Source: Diadema setosum (Eukaryota > Echinodermata > Echinoidea > Diadematoida > Diadematidae). From it: 64,000 bases of DNA. Below, one piece after another: positions 45,613 through 57,125 of the stretch. The notes under the pieces were generated by a model. That model was not told the DNA's origin. It searched no databases and saw nothing but the letters and a program-made list of their open reading frames with translations. The DNA lies in NCBI RefSeq assembly GCF_964275005.1, contig NC_092701.1:9915453-9979452 (forward strand). The letters run 5' to 3'. A program made the position numbers and the translations under genes. Every line of letters begins with the position of its first letter. The stretch's first letter is position 1.

Positions 45613-47942
45613 GGGGTGGTATTCTGAGACCGTTTTATCTCTGTTGTAACAAATCGATATTCTGAACACCGTTTTATCTCTGTTGTAACTTCTGCTGTAA
45701 CTTCTGTTGTAACTTGTGTTTTATCTTGTGCACTCTTTGCCTGCGCATACCATTGTCCTATAGGGTATGCGCACGCGCGTAACAGTGAGCGCAAACCTGA
45801 ACACCCATAAGATTACACGGTATTCTGAAAACTGTTTTATCTTCTGTTGTAAGTCATGCCCCGTGCAAATTTATGCTTCTGAGATAAAACAGGGTGGAAG
45901 GTGTTTTAACTCTGTTGTAACTTTCATTTTAACTTTTACTAGATAGTGAGATGATTTATTTACTCAATGTTGTGTTATGCGAGTTCAAAATAAAAAAGAT
46001 GTACAAAATATGAAAACAATGCATGTACAAAATGGCAAAAGATAAAGCAGTGTGGCAAAATGTAAACTCATTCCACTATACAAAATTTGGTAACAGTAAC
46101 CTAGCAAGTATACTGTAGCACAATGTGCATATAGGTTAAAAACAAAACAAAACACACACACACACACACAAATTAATGAAAAGGTTACCGGCACCGTCGG
46201 CAGGTTGTTTTAATCACTAAAAAACCAACTCATAAGTAAAAAAACTTCCTATACCATGCCAAAAAAAACACTTCTTTTAGAAAGTTCCCTCTGAATCATA
46301 TACTTAATTGTTATACATAAAAAAGTAAAAGTCATTTAACTCTTTCTATGGTACCATTTATGATTATTCATCTTTCAAAATATTAAACCTTTTTTTTTTA
46401 CATGATTTCACTATGTTCACCAATAAGAATTCATTTTTCAGTACCTTTGGGTGTTTCAAAAAGAAAATCTCAAGTGCTTGTGTTGAGAGAAATTTCAAAA
46501 AGCAGACATTGGATATTAAATTTTTCCCAAATATCCCGAAGTCAATTAATCTTCTGAATGCCGTGAGTGACATTAACAAACAATGAATAGTTAACAAAAC
46601 ACAATCAGCGTGATAGTTTCCCATCCCTCATGGAAAATCCTGTACAAATAATGATAATGATAATAATAATAATAATATTAATAATAATAATTATAATAAT
46701 AATAATACATGGCATTGCAAGGGCCTATTATAATTCAGTAGTATCTAGTTTCCTAAAAACCATGAGATTGGGATTCCTCTCATGAACGTCAAATATCTTA
46801 TCATTTTGTAAAAAAAAAAAAATCAAATAAAAAGACTCAATCTGAGATGGCTTTCGAATCCCCCTGCCGCACCAACTACAAACGTCAAAGCCGGCAAGAA
46901 GGCATACATGATCAAGCTTCTGTGGTAACTTTGTTTTATCTCTAGCTCTCTTTACCTGCCCATGCCATTGTCCTATTAGTGCGCACGCCAGAGAATGAGC
47001 GCTTGTTAAAACGCGCAAAGTTCAGCAAGGCGCATTTGCCCAAGGGAGCAATCTTATTGGTTAAAATGTCTTAGATGCTACTTCTAACAATATTTCCCAT
47101 TGGATATGATTATCTGGGTGGGCGTAGCTTTCACAACTTACAACACCGTTAAAACAGTTTTCAGAATACCGATTTACAACTGTTTTAGCCAGAGCGAGTT
47201 GATAGATAGAGTTGCGACACTGGGGTACAAAGGTCACGTCAAATAGTTCCCCCTGGTCGTCGATGTCGACTAATTATTTCTACAGGGTTTTCACATAGGC
47301 GCGCAGTACCATACGGACCCAGCGGCAGTGTGAGATGCATTGTTGCTTGCGACGGGAGTGTGACTTGTTGAGAAAAATGTCGTGTTTTTACGGCAATCAT
47401 GTAAACTTAATGAAGTAGAGAAAGGAGTACTTACTGTCGAGGTCAAGGAAACGGATGCAAACAACCTGAAAGGATGAAATATTTTCAGAGTTGTTTTAAC
47501 GCTCCTGGCTGATGTTGATGGGCGCACGTCAAAGTGTAAGGACGGAGTTATCATGTAGTCCCACTCCTTTACAATTGTTGTTGTAATTCAAAATCCCGGG
47601 GTGTGGGTCTTTACTGTTGTTATGACGACGAGGGGAAGCTATTTTGCACTCTCGCGCAAAACCCATGCGCGGAGCGCGTAACTCTACTTTGCGCGAGCCA
47701 CGGAGCAAAATAACAATAAATGCATTGTTTGCGTCATAATAGGATACGCGGTTTTCTAAAGTCTTATCGACATCATCAGCGCGAACTTCCGGTGTCGCAA
47801 CTCTATCTATCAATGTCTTCCGGTGTCGCAACTCTATCTATCAACCCGCTCTGGTTTTAGCGGTGTTGTAACTCACGGACTTACAACACAAGTTACAACA
47901 GAAGTTACAACAGAGATAAAACGGTGTTCAGAATACCACCCC
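45613..47942. mobile_element. Inverted-repeat element 2 in lectin exon 1 (2.3 kb)
   Basis: Same ends and internal order as element 1: subterminal GTTTTATCTCTGTTGTAA motifs, the TTACACGGTATTCTGAAAAC block (about 45,812), TACCGGCACCGTCGGCAG (about 46,187), an (AAT)n tract (about 46,651-46,716), GCATTTGCCCAAGGGAGCAA (about 47,031) and right-end arrays. Its right end is split by a hAT element at 47,190-47,853. No coding frame. It begins at the position of the lectin repeat equivalent to that of element 1. Confidence 0.8.
47190..47853. mobile_element. 664-bp hAT-type non-autonomous element
   Basis: Ends CAGAGCGAGTTGATAGATAG and the inverted copy with one mismatch over about 31 bp, flanked by a perfect 8-bp target duplication GTTTTAGC (47,182-47,189 and 47,854-47,861). 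The CAG ends and 8-bp duplication are hallmarks of hAT transposons. Element 1 shows the empty site at about 45,496. The right end has a tandem repeat of CTTCCGGTGTCGCAACTCTA. No transposase. Confidence 0.92.
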
Positions 47943-48119
47943 TGGACTATAAGGCTCCGTGGCTGCTGCTATCCGCTCTTATTAGCGAAGAAAACCTGGC
48001 AGGAAGCGGAAAACCACTGCGTCCGTCTCGGTGGTCATTTGACGTTGGTGCTGAGCGAGGCGGAAAATACTTTCCTCTACAATTATCGGCGAAACACGAT
48101 TTCAACTCCTTCAGGATGG
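47943..48119 (+). pseudogene. C-type lectin copy C, exon 1, last piece
   Basis: Continues the broken exon: PLLLAKKTWQEAENHCVRLG, then GHLTLVLSEAENTFLYNYRR and NTISTPSGW, ending at 48,119 before GTAACC at the same phase-0 boundary as copy B. W of NYWRN is replaced by R and the first codons are disturbed. Its exon 2 partner is probably 55,099-55,304. Confidence 0.85.
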
Positions 48120-48268
48120 GTAACCTATAGGTGGTACATGGGTCAAAGAATAGACATTTTGAATGCAAGACCGATTTCAACTTTTTCATACTTTCAATCA
48201 CATCGGACAGTGAAAAATGCACAAAGCAGACGTGATTTTCAAAAGTTCTATTAAGTTCTGTTTCTGTA

Positions 48269-48321
<53 letters not shown>
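48269..48321. repeat. (TA)n microsatellite
   Basis: About 25 TA repeats directly before the LINE, which may have inserted next to or into this tract. Confidence 0.9.
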
Positions 48322-48325
<4 letters not shown>

Positions 48326-48327
<2 letters not shown>

Positions 48328-48787
48328 GCGAGGGGTGCCTGAAAATGATGGCGAGTCTACAAATGCTGTAGTCATCGATGTTGCTGCCAGCGCAGGGGTT
48401 GCCGTGTCTGAGGCAGATATCAGCACCAGCCACCGCGTGGGGAGGCCTCAGCCCAATAAAATGAGACCTATTGTTGCGCGTTTCGTACGTCGTGACCTCC
48501 GCACTCAGCTCCTTCGTAGTAAGCGTAAGTTAAAGGACTCGGAACAACACAAGGACATAATGATCATGGAGCATCTGTCCCCTGGGCGTGCCAAGCTTCT
48601 TCAGGCTGTGAAGCAAGACGAGAACACAGAGAAAGTATGGACAATCGATGGGAAGGTGCATTGCACTCTGAAGAGCGACCCGCACAAGAAGCACATCATT
48701 CACGGTCCGGATGACCTCTTCAAGCGTCTAGGATGGAGTGAGGACAAGCTGAAACAGTCGGGTCTCTTCCTCGACATTTCGACCTAG
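48326..48787 (+). CDS. LINE ORF1 protein, C-terminal part (L1-type RNA-binding)
   Basis: 154 codons of an ORF1 protein. RGVPEN, then ISTSHRVGRPQPNKMRPIVA and RFVRRDLRTQLLRSKRKLKD, are the RRM and C-terminal-domain signatures of L1-type ORF1 (transposase_22-like), which coats the LINE RNA as a chaperone. The N-terminal coiled coil is missing because the element is 5'-truncated, so the first Met is not the native start. Stop at 48,785-48,787; ORF2 follows after about 50 bp. Confidence 0.8.
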
Positions 48788-48841
48788 GATTTACCCGGCC
48801 CTCTTTCATCTACGGATTTAACCCAGATCTCATTTATAAGT

Positions 48842-51800
48842 TTGAATGTTAATGGTTTGCAGAGTAAACTCGATATTGGAATTTTGGACTTACATTTGCA
48901 AGCATATGATGTAATCTGTCTTTTAGAGACAAAAACAGACACACCAGATCTGTCTCAATCTCATATTTGCGGTTTTCAGTGTTATAGTATGCCAAAATAT
49001 TCCAATAAACAAAAGTTTGGTGGGTTTCACGGTATGTGTATTCTGATGAAGAATCATATTTTTAATTGTTCTGAAAGAATTCATGCAACAGTTTCTGAAT
49101 CAATTTTATGGGTCAAGGTAAATAGTAAAATTTTAGGTTTTGAGTTTATTGTTGGTGCAGTGTACTTGCCATGTGAGGGATCAATTCACCATTCTAATGA
49201 AGTTTTTGACAACCTGGTGCAGGATATTATTGATATTAAAAGTAGATATGATGCACCCTTTTGTTTGCTGGGTGATTTCAATGCCAGGACGGGTTTGCTT
49301 GATGATTTTTTAGATGTAGAGGATGTGTTGACAGATCAGACTGGATTAGGCTTTTGTAATGATGCCTCTGATATGCATGTAACTACTGATGGCCTAGATA
49401 TTCCAACTACTCGTTATAATACTGATGTCCATGTAAATAATAATGGAAAGTCTGTTATTGATGTGTGCCAAAGTTTTGATCTCAGGATTGTTAATGGAAG
49501 AATAGGGGAAGATCAGTCTGTCGGAAAATACACATGTTTCAACAAAAATGGTGGTTGTAGCACCATTGATTATGTTATTGTATCTCGCCAGTTATTTTCT
49601 AGCATTACACATTTCAGTATTGATGTATTTGATAAATGTTTGTCAGATGTTCATTGTCCTGTCAGTGTGACCTTGCAATCGGAAAATTCTAAATCTGCTG
49701 TGAATGTCGACACTGTTTTTAACAATTCTCAAAACGCTGCAGTAGACAACGCAGTTTTAGATTCACAGCCTAATGAAAGTCAACGTTATTTATTATTCCA
49801 GTGGAGCAGTGACAGCGCTGCAATATTTAAACAGAAAATCAAGGACTCGGCTGAGCTAATGTGTGAAAATGTGGAATGTTTAGATGGGAATGCAAATCAA
49901 GATAGTATTGATTTTTGCTACTCACAATTATGCAATATGTTCGTCAGTGTTGCACAAGATGTTGGCATTTGTAAGTGGAGACAATCTCGACATAATATAA
50001 ACAAAAATGAGACTGTCAATAAGGATAAAAACAACCATCAGCCTTGGTTTGATGCAGAATGTAGAGCTGCCCGTCAGGAGTATTTGAATGTTAAAATCGA
50101 TTAAAGAGGAAGCTTAAATTTCTGGGCAGGTCAGGGGCTACTTGTCTATTGAATCATTATGAGTCTACAGGAAAGCTTTATAAGAATTTATTAAGACATA
50201 AAAGAAGGGCATTTCATAGAGATTTGAATGAATCTCTCCGTTCATTACAGGCATCAAATCCGAAAGAATATTGGCAATTACTCAACAGTAATAATGAACG
50301 CAAAGTAAAGAAAACAGGAAATGTTTCATTAGGGGATTTTGTTAATCATTTTAGTCGTTTAGGTAATAGCCAAGAGGACCAGCCCACAGGCCTGGAAGAT
50401 AGTATGGGTACTTCAGAAATTGTTGAGGCAGATGGTCCCTTGGATGCCCCAGTCACTTTGGAAGAAGTGGTACTAATGATTAAGAAACTTAAAAATTCAA
50501 AAGCTTGTGGAAAAGATTTCATAAGAAATGAATTCCTTAAGAATTGTCCCGTAGAGATGCTTCATGTGTTGGTAAAGTTCTTTAATGTGGTACTGGACAG
50601 TGGTATTGTTCCAACTGAATGGTGCATAGGGATTATCATTCCTATTTTTAAGAATAAGGGTATAGACACAAATCCTGATAATTATAGAGGAATAACTCTT
50701 CTCAGTTGTCTAGGAAAACTTTTTACTTCCATTTTGAATCATCGAATCTCAGAGTTTTTCGAAGCAGCTAATATGTTAGGTGAAGAACAGGCTGGCTTTC
50801 GTTCTAATTATTCTACAATTGATAATATTTTTGTTTTGAAGACTATAATTGATGTTTATCTGCAAAATAAAAAACGCTTATACTGTGCATTTATTGATTA
50901 CAAGAAAGCATTTGATCTAATTGATAGATCATCTTTATGGTACAAAATGTTGAAGATGGGGCTTAGGGGTAAACTGTTTACTGTCATTAAGAATATTTAT
51001 GAAAGTGCTAAATCATGTGTGGCGGTTAGGGGGGAGATGTCAGAGTTTTTTACTTGTAACATTGGTGTACGACAGGGTGAAAACCTTTCCCCGCTTTTAT
51101 TTGCCATTTATCTGAATGATTTTCAAGAATACATAAGAAATTCATATGGTGGACTTAGATATTTGGAAAGTGAGATTTCTTACCACCTGGATTCTGATAA
51201 TGTCAAAAAAGCTTTAAATCTTTCTTGTTTACTTTATGCAGATGACACAATAATTTTAGCAGAAACTCCGGAGGAGTTGCAAAAAGCTCTTGATGCTGTA
51301 GATAGTTATTGTCAGACATGGCGCTTGACTGTAAATGCAAGCAAGACTAAAATTGTTATTTTCTCCCGTGGGAAGGTTAGAAGAATTCCTGAATTCGTTT
51401 ATGCTGGTGATCCACTCGAGGTTGTAGATGACTTTGTGTACCTTGGAGTTAAATTCAATTATAATGGTAGTTTTAAAAAGGCAATTTCTAAACAAGTCAC
51501 ACAAGCTAGAAAAGCACTCTATAGCATGTTGGTCAAGGCTAAAAAGTTACAGCTCTCTGTGGACACACAGTGCCACCTATTTGATCATCTTGTTTTACCT
51601 GTTTTACTCTATGGTTGTGAAGTCTGGGGTTATGAGTGCATAGACCAAATTGAAATTTTCCATAGGAAATTCTTAAGAAAAATTTTGCTTGTGAACAAAT
51701 GTACTCCTGATTGTATGGTTTATGGTGAAACTGGACGTGGAGTAATTTTGAACCATATTAAATGTCGAATGATTGGATTCTGGTTGAGATTAGTCAAGGG

Positions 51801-52530
51801 AAAAGAAACCAAACACTCATGTACAATTTTCAAATTTCTTCTGCATTTACAAGGAGACATACACTCCCCGTCAAAATCACAATGGTTATTATCTATCGCA
51901 AATATTTTTTATTATGCAGGGCTAGGGAATGTGTGGTTAGCACAAGGGGGTGGATTTAGTGCTGCATGGATTTCACACACCTCAAAAGTTAGACTTTTTG
52001 ATATGTTTATTCAAGAGTGGAGAGCAGCAACATGGTCAAATAGAATCTGTACAAATTATAGAATGTTTAAGGATAATTTGATGTTAGAGAAGTATTTACA
52101 AGTCTTGTGTAAGAAAGATTATATTACATTAAGTAAATTCAGATGTAGATCTAATGGATTACCCGTTAATAAGGGCAGGTTTGATGCAAGCCTGACAGAT
52201 GAATTGCATTGTACTATTTGTTCATCCGATGATATAGGGGATGAATTTCATTATATTTTTGTTTGTCCCTTTTTCAACAAAGAGAGATTATTGTATTTAC
52301 CAAGTAGCTTGACGGCCAGTAGACCAAGTGCATTACATATGGCCAAATTATTCAATTCAACTAATGCTTGCCATTTGAAAAAACTAGCCAAATTTGTCAG
52401 AATTATTATGTTTCAGTTCTCTTCAATACCAAAAAAGAAAGACAGTATTTTTTTAGAAAGTAAAGTAGATGTGAATGTTTGTACACGTAGTGGTAGAGTA
52501 GTTAAACGTCCTTTACGCCTTGTTTTGTAA
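48842..52530 (+). pseudogene. LINE ORF2: endonuclease plus reverse transcriptase, one frameshift
   Basis: An APE-type endonuclease begins MNVNGLQSKL, with LLETKTD, the catalytic LLGDFNARTG and the SDVHCPV end motif. The reading frame shifts by one base near 50,095-50,104, where VKID meets a TAA, and continues as RKLKFLGRSGATCLLNHYES. The RT follows: KACGKDFIRNEFLKNCP, NYRGITLLSCLGKLFT, the palm AFIDYKKAFDLIDR, GVRQGENLSPLLFAIYLNDF and catalytic YADD at about 51,236. The C-terminus has a CTIC-SSDD-H-C zinc-knuckle-like cluster (CTICSSDDIGDEFHYIFVCP). Apart from the single shift the frame is open for about 1,230 codons. It is silent unless the shift is bypassed. Confidence 0.88.
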
Positions 52531-52739
52531 ACATATTTATTTATATCTGTTATTTTCACACGTACATGTACATTATCACTTATATTTTTGTATTCATATA
52601 TTGTAAATATGTTTGTACTCTCATACCCCGAGAGGGGGTCGATAGAGTCAATAAAATCTTACAATCTTACAATTCTATCAAAGAATTCATTTCAACGAGT
52701 TCCTTTTGCTTTTATATTCTTATTTTTTGGGGATATTTA

Positions 52740-53650
52740 ACTCAAAGAAAAATTAAGCTGTTTGAAGTTGTTGTTTTTATGCCTCTGCCACGAAGTGGTG
52801 CTGGAGACATTATGTTTTCGGGTTGTCCGTCCTTCCGTTCGCCCTTCCTTCCGTCTGTCCGTCCGTCCTTCCGTCAGTCCGTAATGAATTTTGTGGACAG
52901 CGTAACTAAAAACCTTTTGAGGTATCCTGATGAAACTTGGCATGTATGTTTGTTAGGGGTGAAGTTGTGCTTATCAACTTTAAGGGGCACATGCTCAAGG
53001 TCAAAGGTCAAAAGTTCAAGGTCAAATGTTTAAAATTTCACTATTTCCCCCATATATATGCCATGCTTGAAGATATTTTCTTGAAACTTAGTGTATGCAT
53101 GTATTACCCAATTAAGATTCTCTGGTGACAGTTTGGGGTCATGAGGTCAAAGGTCAGAAGGTCAAGTAAAATGTGAAAATTTCACTTTTTTCTTCTTATC
53201 TTGGAAATTGTTCTAGGGATCTTCATGGACCATAGTATATATGCATCGTGTACTGACTGGCAGTGATTATTCAGGGAATTTGGGGTTCATGGGGTCAAGG
53301 GCAACATTTCAAAATTTTACTTTTTTCCCTCATATTTATGCAATGCCAACAGGGTTATTTTTTTTTGAACTTGGTGTATGCATGTATAACCCAATAGCGA
53401 TTCTCTGGGAAGTTTTTTTTTTCTTTTTGCCAAAAAGGTCAAAGATCAAATGAAAGTACTGAAATTACTTCTTCCTCCATGTTTCGAAAGTGGATCAAGT
53501 TACCTTGGCACTTAGTACATATATATGCATGTTCTGCCTGACCGTGATTCTCTTATGAATGTTAGGGTCGAAGGCCAGATGTAAATGGTAAGAATTTACT
53601 ATTCAATACCGAAATTGCACTTTTTCTCCATACTTTGAAAATTACTCAAT
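52740..53650. repeat. Interspersed repeat with about 150-bp internal units and DR1 motifs
   Basis: Starts with GCCTCTGCCACGAAGTGG and a GTCCGTCCTTCCG run (52,826-52,880). Degenerate units follow at roughly 150-bp spacing, marked by ATGCATGTATTACCCAAT and GATTCTCTGG (near 53,094, 53,255, 53,379 and 53,535). They carry many AGGTCA half-sites; AGGTCAAAGGTCA occurs exactly at 52,998-53,010 and 53,144-53,156. Such families are common in marine invertebrate genomes. Confidence 0.65.
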
Positions 53651-55098
53651 GCATAAACTTATGAAAGGGTCGAATCAAGTCCTAATATCCCCAAATACAT
53701 GCTCTCCTCTTCATCCAATTAAACCTAGGTCAAGGAAGGTGAACATTCAACACATTTTTGACAAAAATGTCATTTTGATATTTTGCCAATTTTGTGAAAA
53801 TGTAATCACATGTAGTCCACATGTACTATATACCTAATAGGAGAATCATGCATTAGTCACGTATCAACATTTCTAGTTTACATTGCAGCGCATGAGAATA
53901 TGCAGCACCTGCGCTATAGATTATTTGTTTGATTGTTCGTGTTGTTTATTTGTTCTATTTGTGCACCTGCAACAAAATCAATAATTTTTACATTGATATA
54001 AGCAAGATTACTCAAAAGAAATAGATATGATGCATGATATACATCATGATATGATATAAAGCATTCTGATGGAGTTTATAGTTTGTAAGAGCGCTATGGA
54101 CAGCTGATGGAAATTATCATTGTATTGTACTGATTTTTTCGTTTTATATCAGACCATGCCCAATATTGTTGTAACCCTGGAGTAATCCCCGGAGAAAACT
54201 GTACTGATTTAACATTATTACTGCATAGATTATGAATGGCGTTCCAATCTTGGTTGACTCGTTACGAGTTGAAAAGGTGTAATCAACTTGATGGGGAGAC
54301 GACTTCATTGATACGATTAGGGATATAAATGTATTCCTAAGGCTTCTCCGTATAGCGGCGAACTTAAGGTGAAGCAGTAGCGCATAGAAAGAAAGGAAGA
54401 AAAACATTTCACATTTCACTGACTCGATCTTCACTTAGAATTAATGAGTAATGGCTGCAAAAAGGGGGAATCTCATATATTGTCCAACTTGGATAAAATG
54501 ATTAAATCATCTGCTACTCTATTCTCGATTTCCAGTGATTTTCAGTAAAATAATTCAACTGATCACGAGGACTATCAACCGCTACCTATAATCCTGCCAC
54601 CTATACCCCGACCCCAGTCTCTTCTCTTTGGCGCATAGTAAACCTGATAGTAACACTGTTCTCACACATTATGACGTTTAATGCCACTGGTAACAATGTG
54701 CGTGAATTTCGTATGACTCACGCGTACTTGATGCATTTTCTGTTGATATTTTAGCCTTATCTGACTCAGTCTCTCTTTTTTTTTTAAACAGAAGTCACCT
54801 ATAATAGAAATAAGAAGAGTTTATTCTAAAAAACCGATAAGTCCATTTTTGAAGATTTCGAAGTACGGTCTCTGTCATAAAGTACAAAATAATACCTTTT
54901 AAATGATATATTGGTCACTACACAGGTACATTTTTGAAGTTATGGTCAAAAGAAGCAAAAATTTTCTTATCGTTCTTTGTATTTTTCTTGACCTTTAATC
55001 GCAAATATCTCCATGTGGCAAATATGGACTTATCGGTTTTTGCGAACAAACTCTTCAAGTAGTAATTTTCAATCCTCCTATCGAAGTTGTTAGATATC
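53651..55098. other. Anonymous DNA before lectin exon 2 copy C
   Basis: No gene or clear repeat is seen. Short T runs (54,778) and AT-rich sequence only. If copy C was once spliced like copy B, this is the end of its intron. Confidence 0.4.
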
Positions 55099-55304
55099 AG
55101 GACTGAAGGAGGTGGGTCTGGAGCGACCATAGCACTCCTCGAGCTCCGTATACCAACTGTCGTCAGTATCAGCCGGATAACGTTTATGGAGGCCAGGACT
55201 GCGGAAGAATGTGGTACACTGGGAATTATTTGGACACAGCCAGAGACTGGGACCATGGCGCGTGTGGAGTTACGGGAGATTACATCTGCAAGTTGACCTT
55301 TTGA
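55099..55304 (+). pseudogene. C-type lectin copy C, exon 2, broken
   Basis: Homologous to 37,197-37,402. WVWSDHSTPRAPYTN, QPDN, GGQDCGRMWYTG, DWDHGACG and DYICKLTF with a TGA at 55,302-55,304 are preserved. The first about 10 codons and the splice acceptor are missing. A one-base loss after the TEGG block puts the start out of frame with the rest. TNW is TNC here. The QPD motif survives. With exon 1 split by transposons, copy C is clearly dead. Confidence 0.85.
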
Positions 55305-55526
55305 TCTACAGTGTGTTTTGACGGCATGACGTCATGCATCAGTTATTGATAGTGATGAACGCAAACACGACCAAACTGACCAGAATGAATATGATTTATC
55401 ATTGAAAAAAAGAAGCTAGTTCAGTAGTAGTTGTCCCCGCCGAACGAGTTCGAGCAGGGGACCATGAAACGGGCTCTGTACGTGTGTGTGTCCGTGTGTA
55501 GGTGTGTATAGGTGTGCGTCCGTGTG

Positions 55527-56190
55527 TGATCAAAATGTTCAATTTGCTACTTCTCTGTCATTTATGAGCCAATTTTTATTCTGTTTGCTTTATATGATAG
55601 CACTACATGGGAGCTTTGAAACCTCTACACAGAATTTCAGTTGTGACCTTTGACCTATATCGTACATTTTGCTACAAAATGCTACTCCTTCGCCATTTCT
55701 GACCCGATTTCGATTCCGTTTGCTTTATGTGATGGCACTAGGTGAGGGCTTCAAAACTTCTACACAGAATTTTGACCTTTGACTTCTTTGACCTTTGACC
55801 TTGATTTTTGACCTATATTGTACATTTTGCTACAAAATGCTACTCCTTCGCCATTTCTAACCCGATTTCGATTCCGTTTGCTTTATGTGATGGCACTAGG
55901 TGAGGGCTTCAAAATTTCTACACAGAATTTATGACCTTTGACTTCTTTGACCTTGATTTTTGACCTTATTGTATATTGGCTACAAAATGCTAGTCCTTCG
56001 CCATTTCTAACCCGATTGCGATTCAGTTTGCTTTATGTGACGGCACTAGATGAGGTCTTCAAAACTTCTACACAGAATTTTGACCTTTGACTTCTTTGAC
56101 CTTTGACCTTGATTTTTTACCTATATTGTACATTTTGCTACAAAATGCTACTCCTACGCCATTTCTGACCCGATTTCGATTCCGTTTTCC
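55527..56190. repeat. Minisatellite, about 155-bp unit, four copies
   Basis: Units start near 55,527, 55,665, 55,823, 55,974 and 56,131 (partial). Each holds TTGCTACAAAATGCTACTCC, GATTTCGATTCCGTTTGCTT, AACTTCTACACAGAATTT and clustered TGACCTTTGACCT motifs. The first unit is more diverged than the inner ones, as expected at the edge of an array. Confidence 0.85.
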
Positions 56191-57115
56191 ATCCTTTTAT
56201 TTGGAAATAAACGGAACAAAGAAATTTTCATAACCTCTGAGAACTGTTGGCAGGCTGTAACTCATACAAGACGAAACGGAGGAAACCATGTGCATTCAGT
56301 TAACTCAAATATTTTAATTGTCTATAACTGTGACTTCTGGTTTTACAGCAACTCATAAAAAGGAAAAAAAAAACCCGAACATAAATTCTTCCTGCTCAGT
56401 GGCTTTCTGGCTCTTAGAATTTTATGTTTAACTCTAAGTGGAATTATTTCACCTCGATTATGGCAGTCGACGGATGAATAGCTTATGACGATGATGTATG
56501 ACGAGATGGGTCGGTGACGTATATGACGATGACGGTGTACGTAAGTCGATGACGGGGCCCCGTTACGCTGGTGCTGGTATGGACTGTCGCGTGGTTTGTC
56601 GTAGCAACTCGTCGCGATTGCCGTTCGCGTGGTCGCTCTCCCGACGGACGTCTTCGCGATGTCTCCTCAGCATCCAGGAATGAAGTTCAGTCGACAGTCT
56701 ATGCTCCCTTACTGCCTCGGAGCTGGTCGACAGTCGACGCCTTTTATGTGCCTGCCTCTTGCAGTACCAGTGGGTCCTTGACTCTTCGGGAAACCCGGAA
56801 ACCCACTATCTGTGGGTGTCTCTAGTTAATACTGACTGGGGTGGCGGCCTCTGTCACCGTTACCGAGTGGCCATTCTCATACACTGTGTCACGGAGACAG
56901 CACCACAGCGTGATGTCCCCTTCACGGCCTGATGTCATACTCCCGCTCCTTGCCACACATAGCACTACCGTGGCTCTACCGAGAGCGGTCTGAAATGTCT
57001 TCTATTAACATGTTAAACAGTATGCATCAATTTACATGCTTCAGTGCTTATTTACAAATTCCATACAAATTGACTTCAGTGGAGGAGAGCGTCTGTCACT
57101 CCTCTCGTGACACCA
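56191..57115. other. Unexplained GC-rich block inserted in a minisatellite unit
   Basis: The last minisatellite unit breaks off at CGATTCCGTTTTCC (56,190). A unit-like GGTTTCGATTCTGTTTGCTT resumes at 57,125. The block between is much more GC-rich than its surroundings (especially 56,480-56,980), with GACGATGA-type repeats near 56,485-56,545 and no recognised protein. It may be an inserted mobile element or LTR-like sequence, but I found no convincing inverted or direct terminal repeats. Confidence 0.4.
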
Positions 57116-57125
57116 TTCTTTGGCC

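Larger units (their letters stand above)
48322..52672 (+). mobile_element. Nearly complete LINE with ORF1 and ORF2, 5'-truncated
   Basis: Two-ORF non-LTR retrotransposon in the intron of lectin copy C. It begins inside ORF1 directly after a (TA)n tract and ends after a short 3' UTR containing AATAAA, with the tail CTTACAATCTTACAAT (to about 52,672). Only one frameshift is seen in ORF2, so it is comparatively young. The ORF1 type and the RT signature GVRQGENLSPLLFAIYLNDF suggest an L1/Tx1- or related two-ORF clade; the clade is not settled. Confidence 0.88.
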
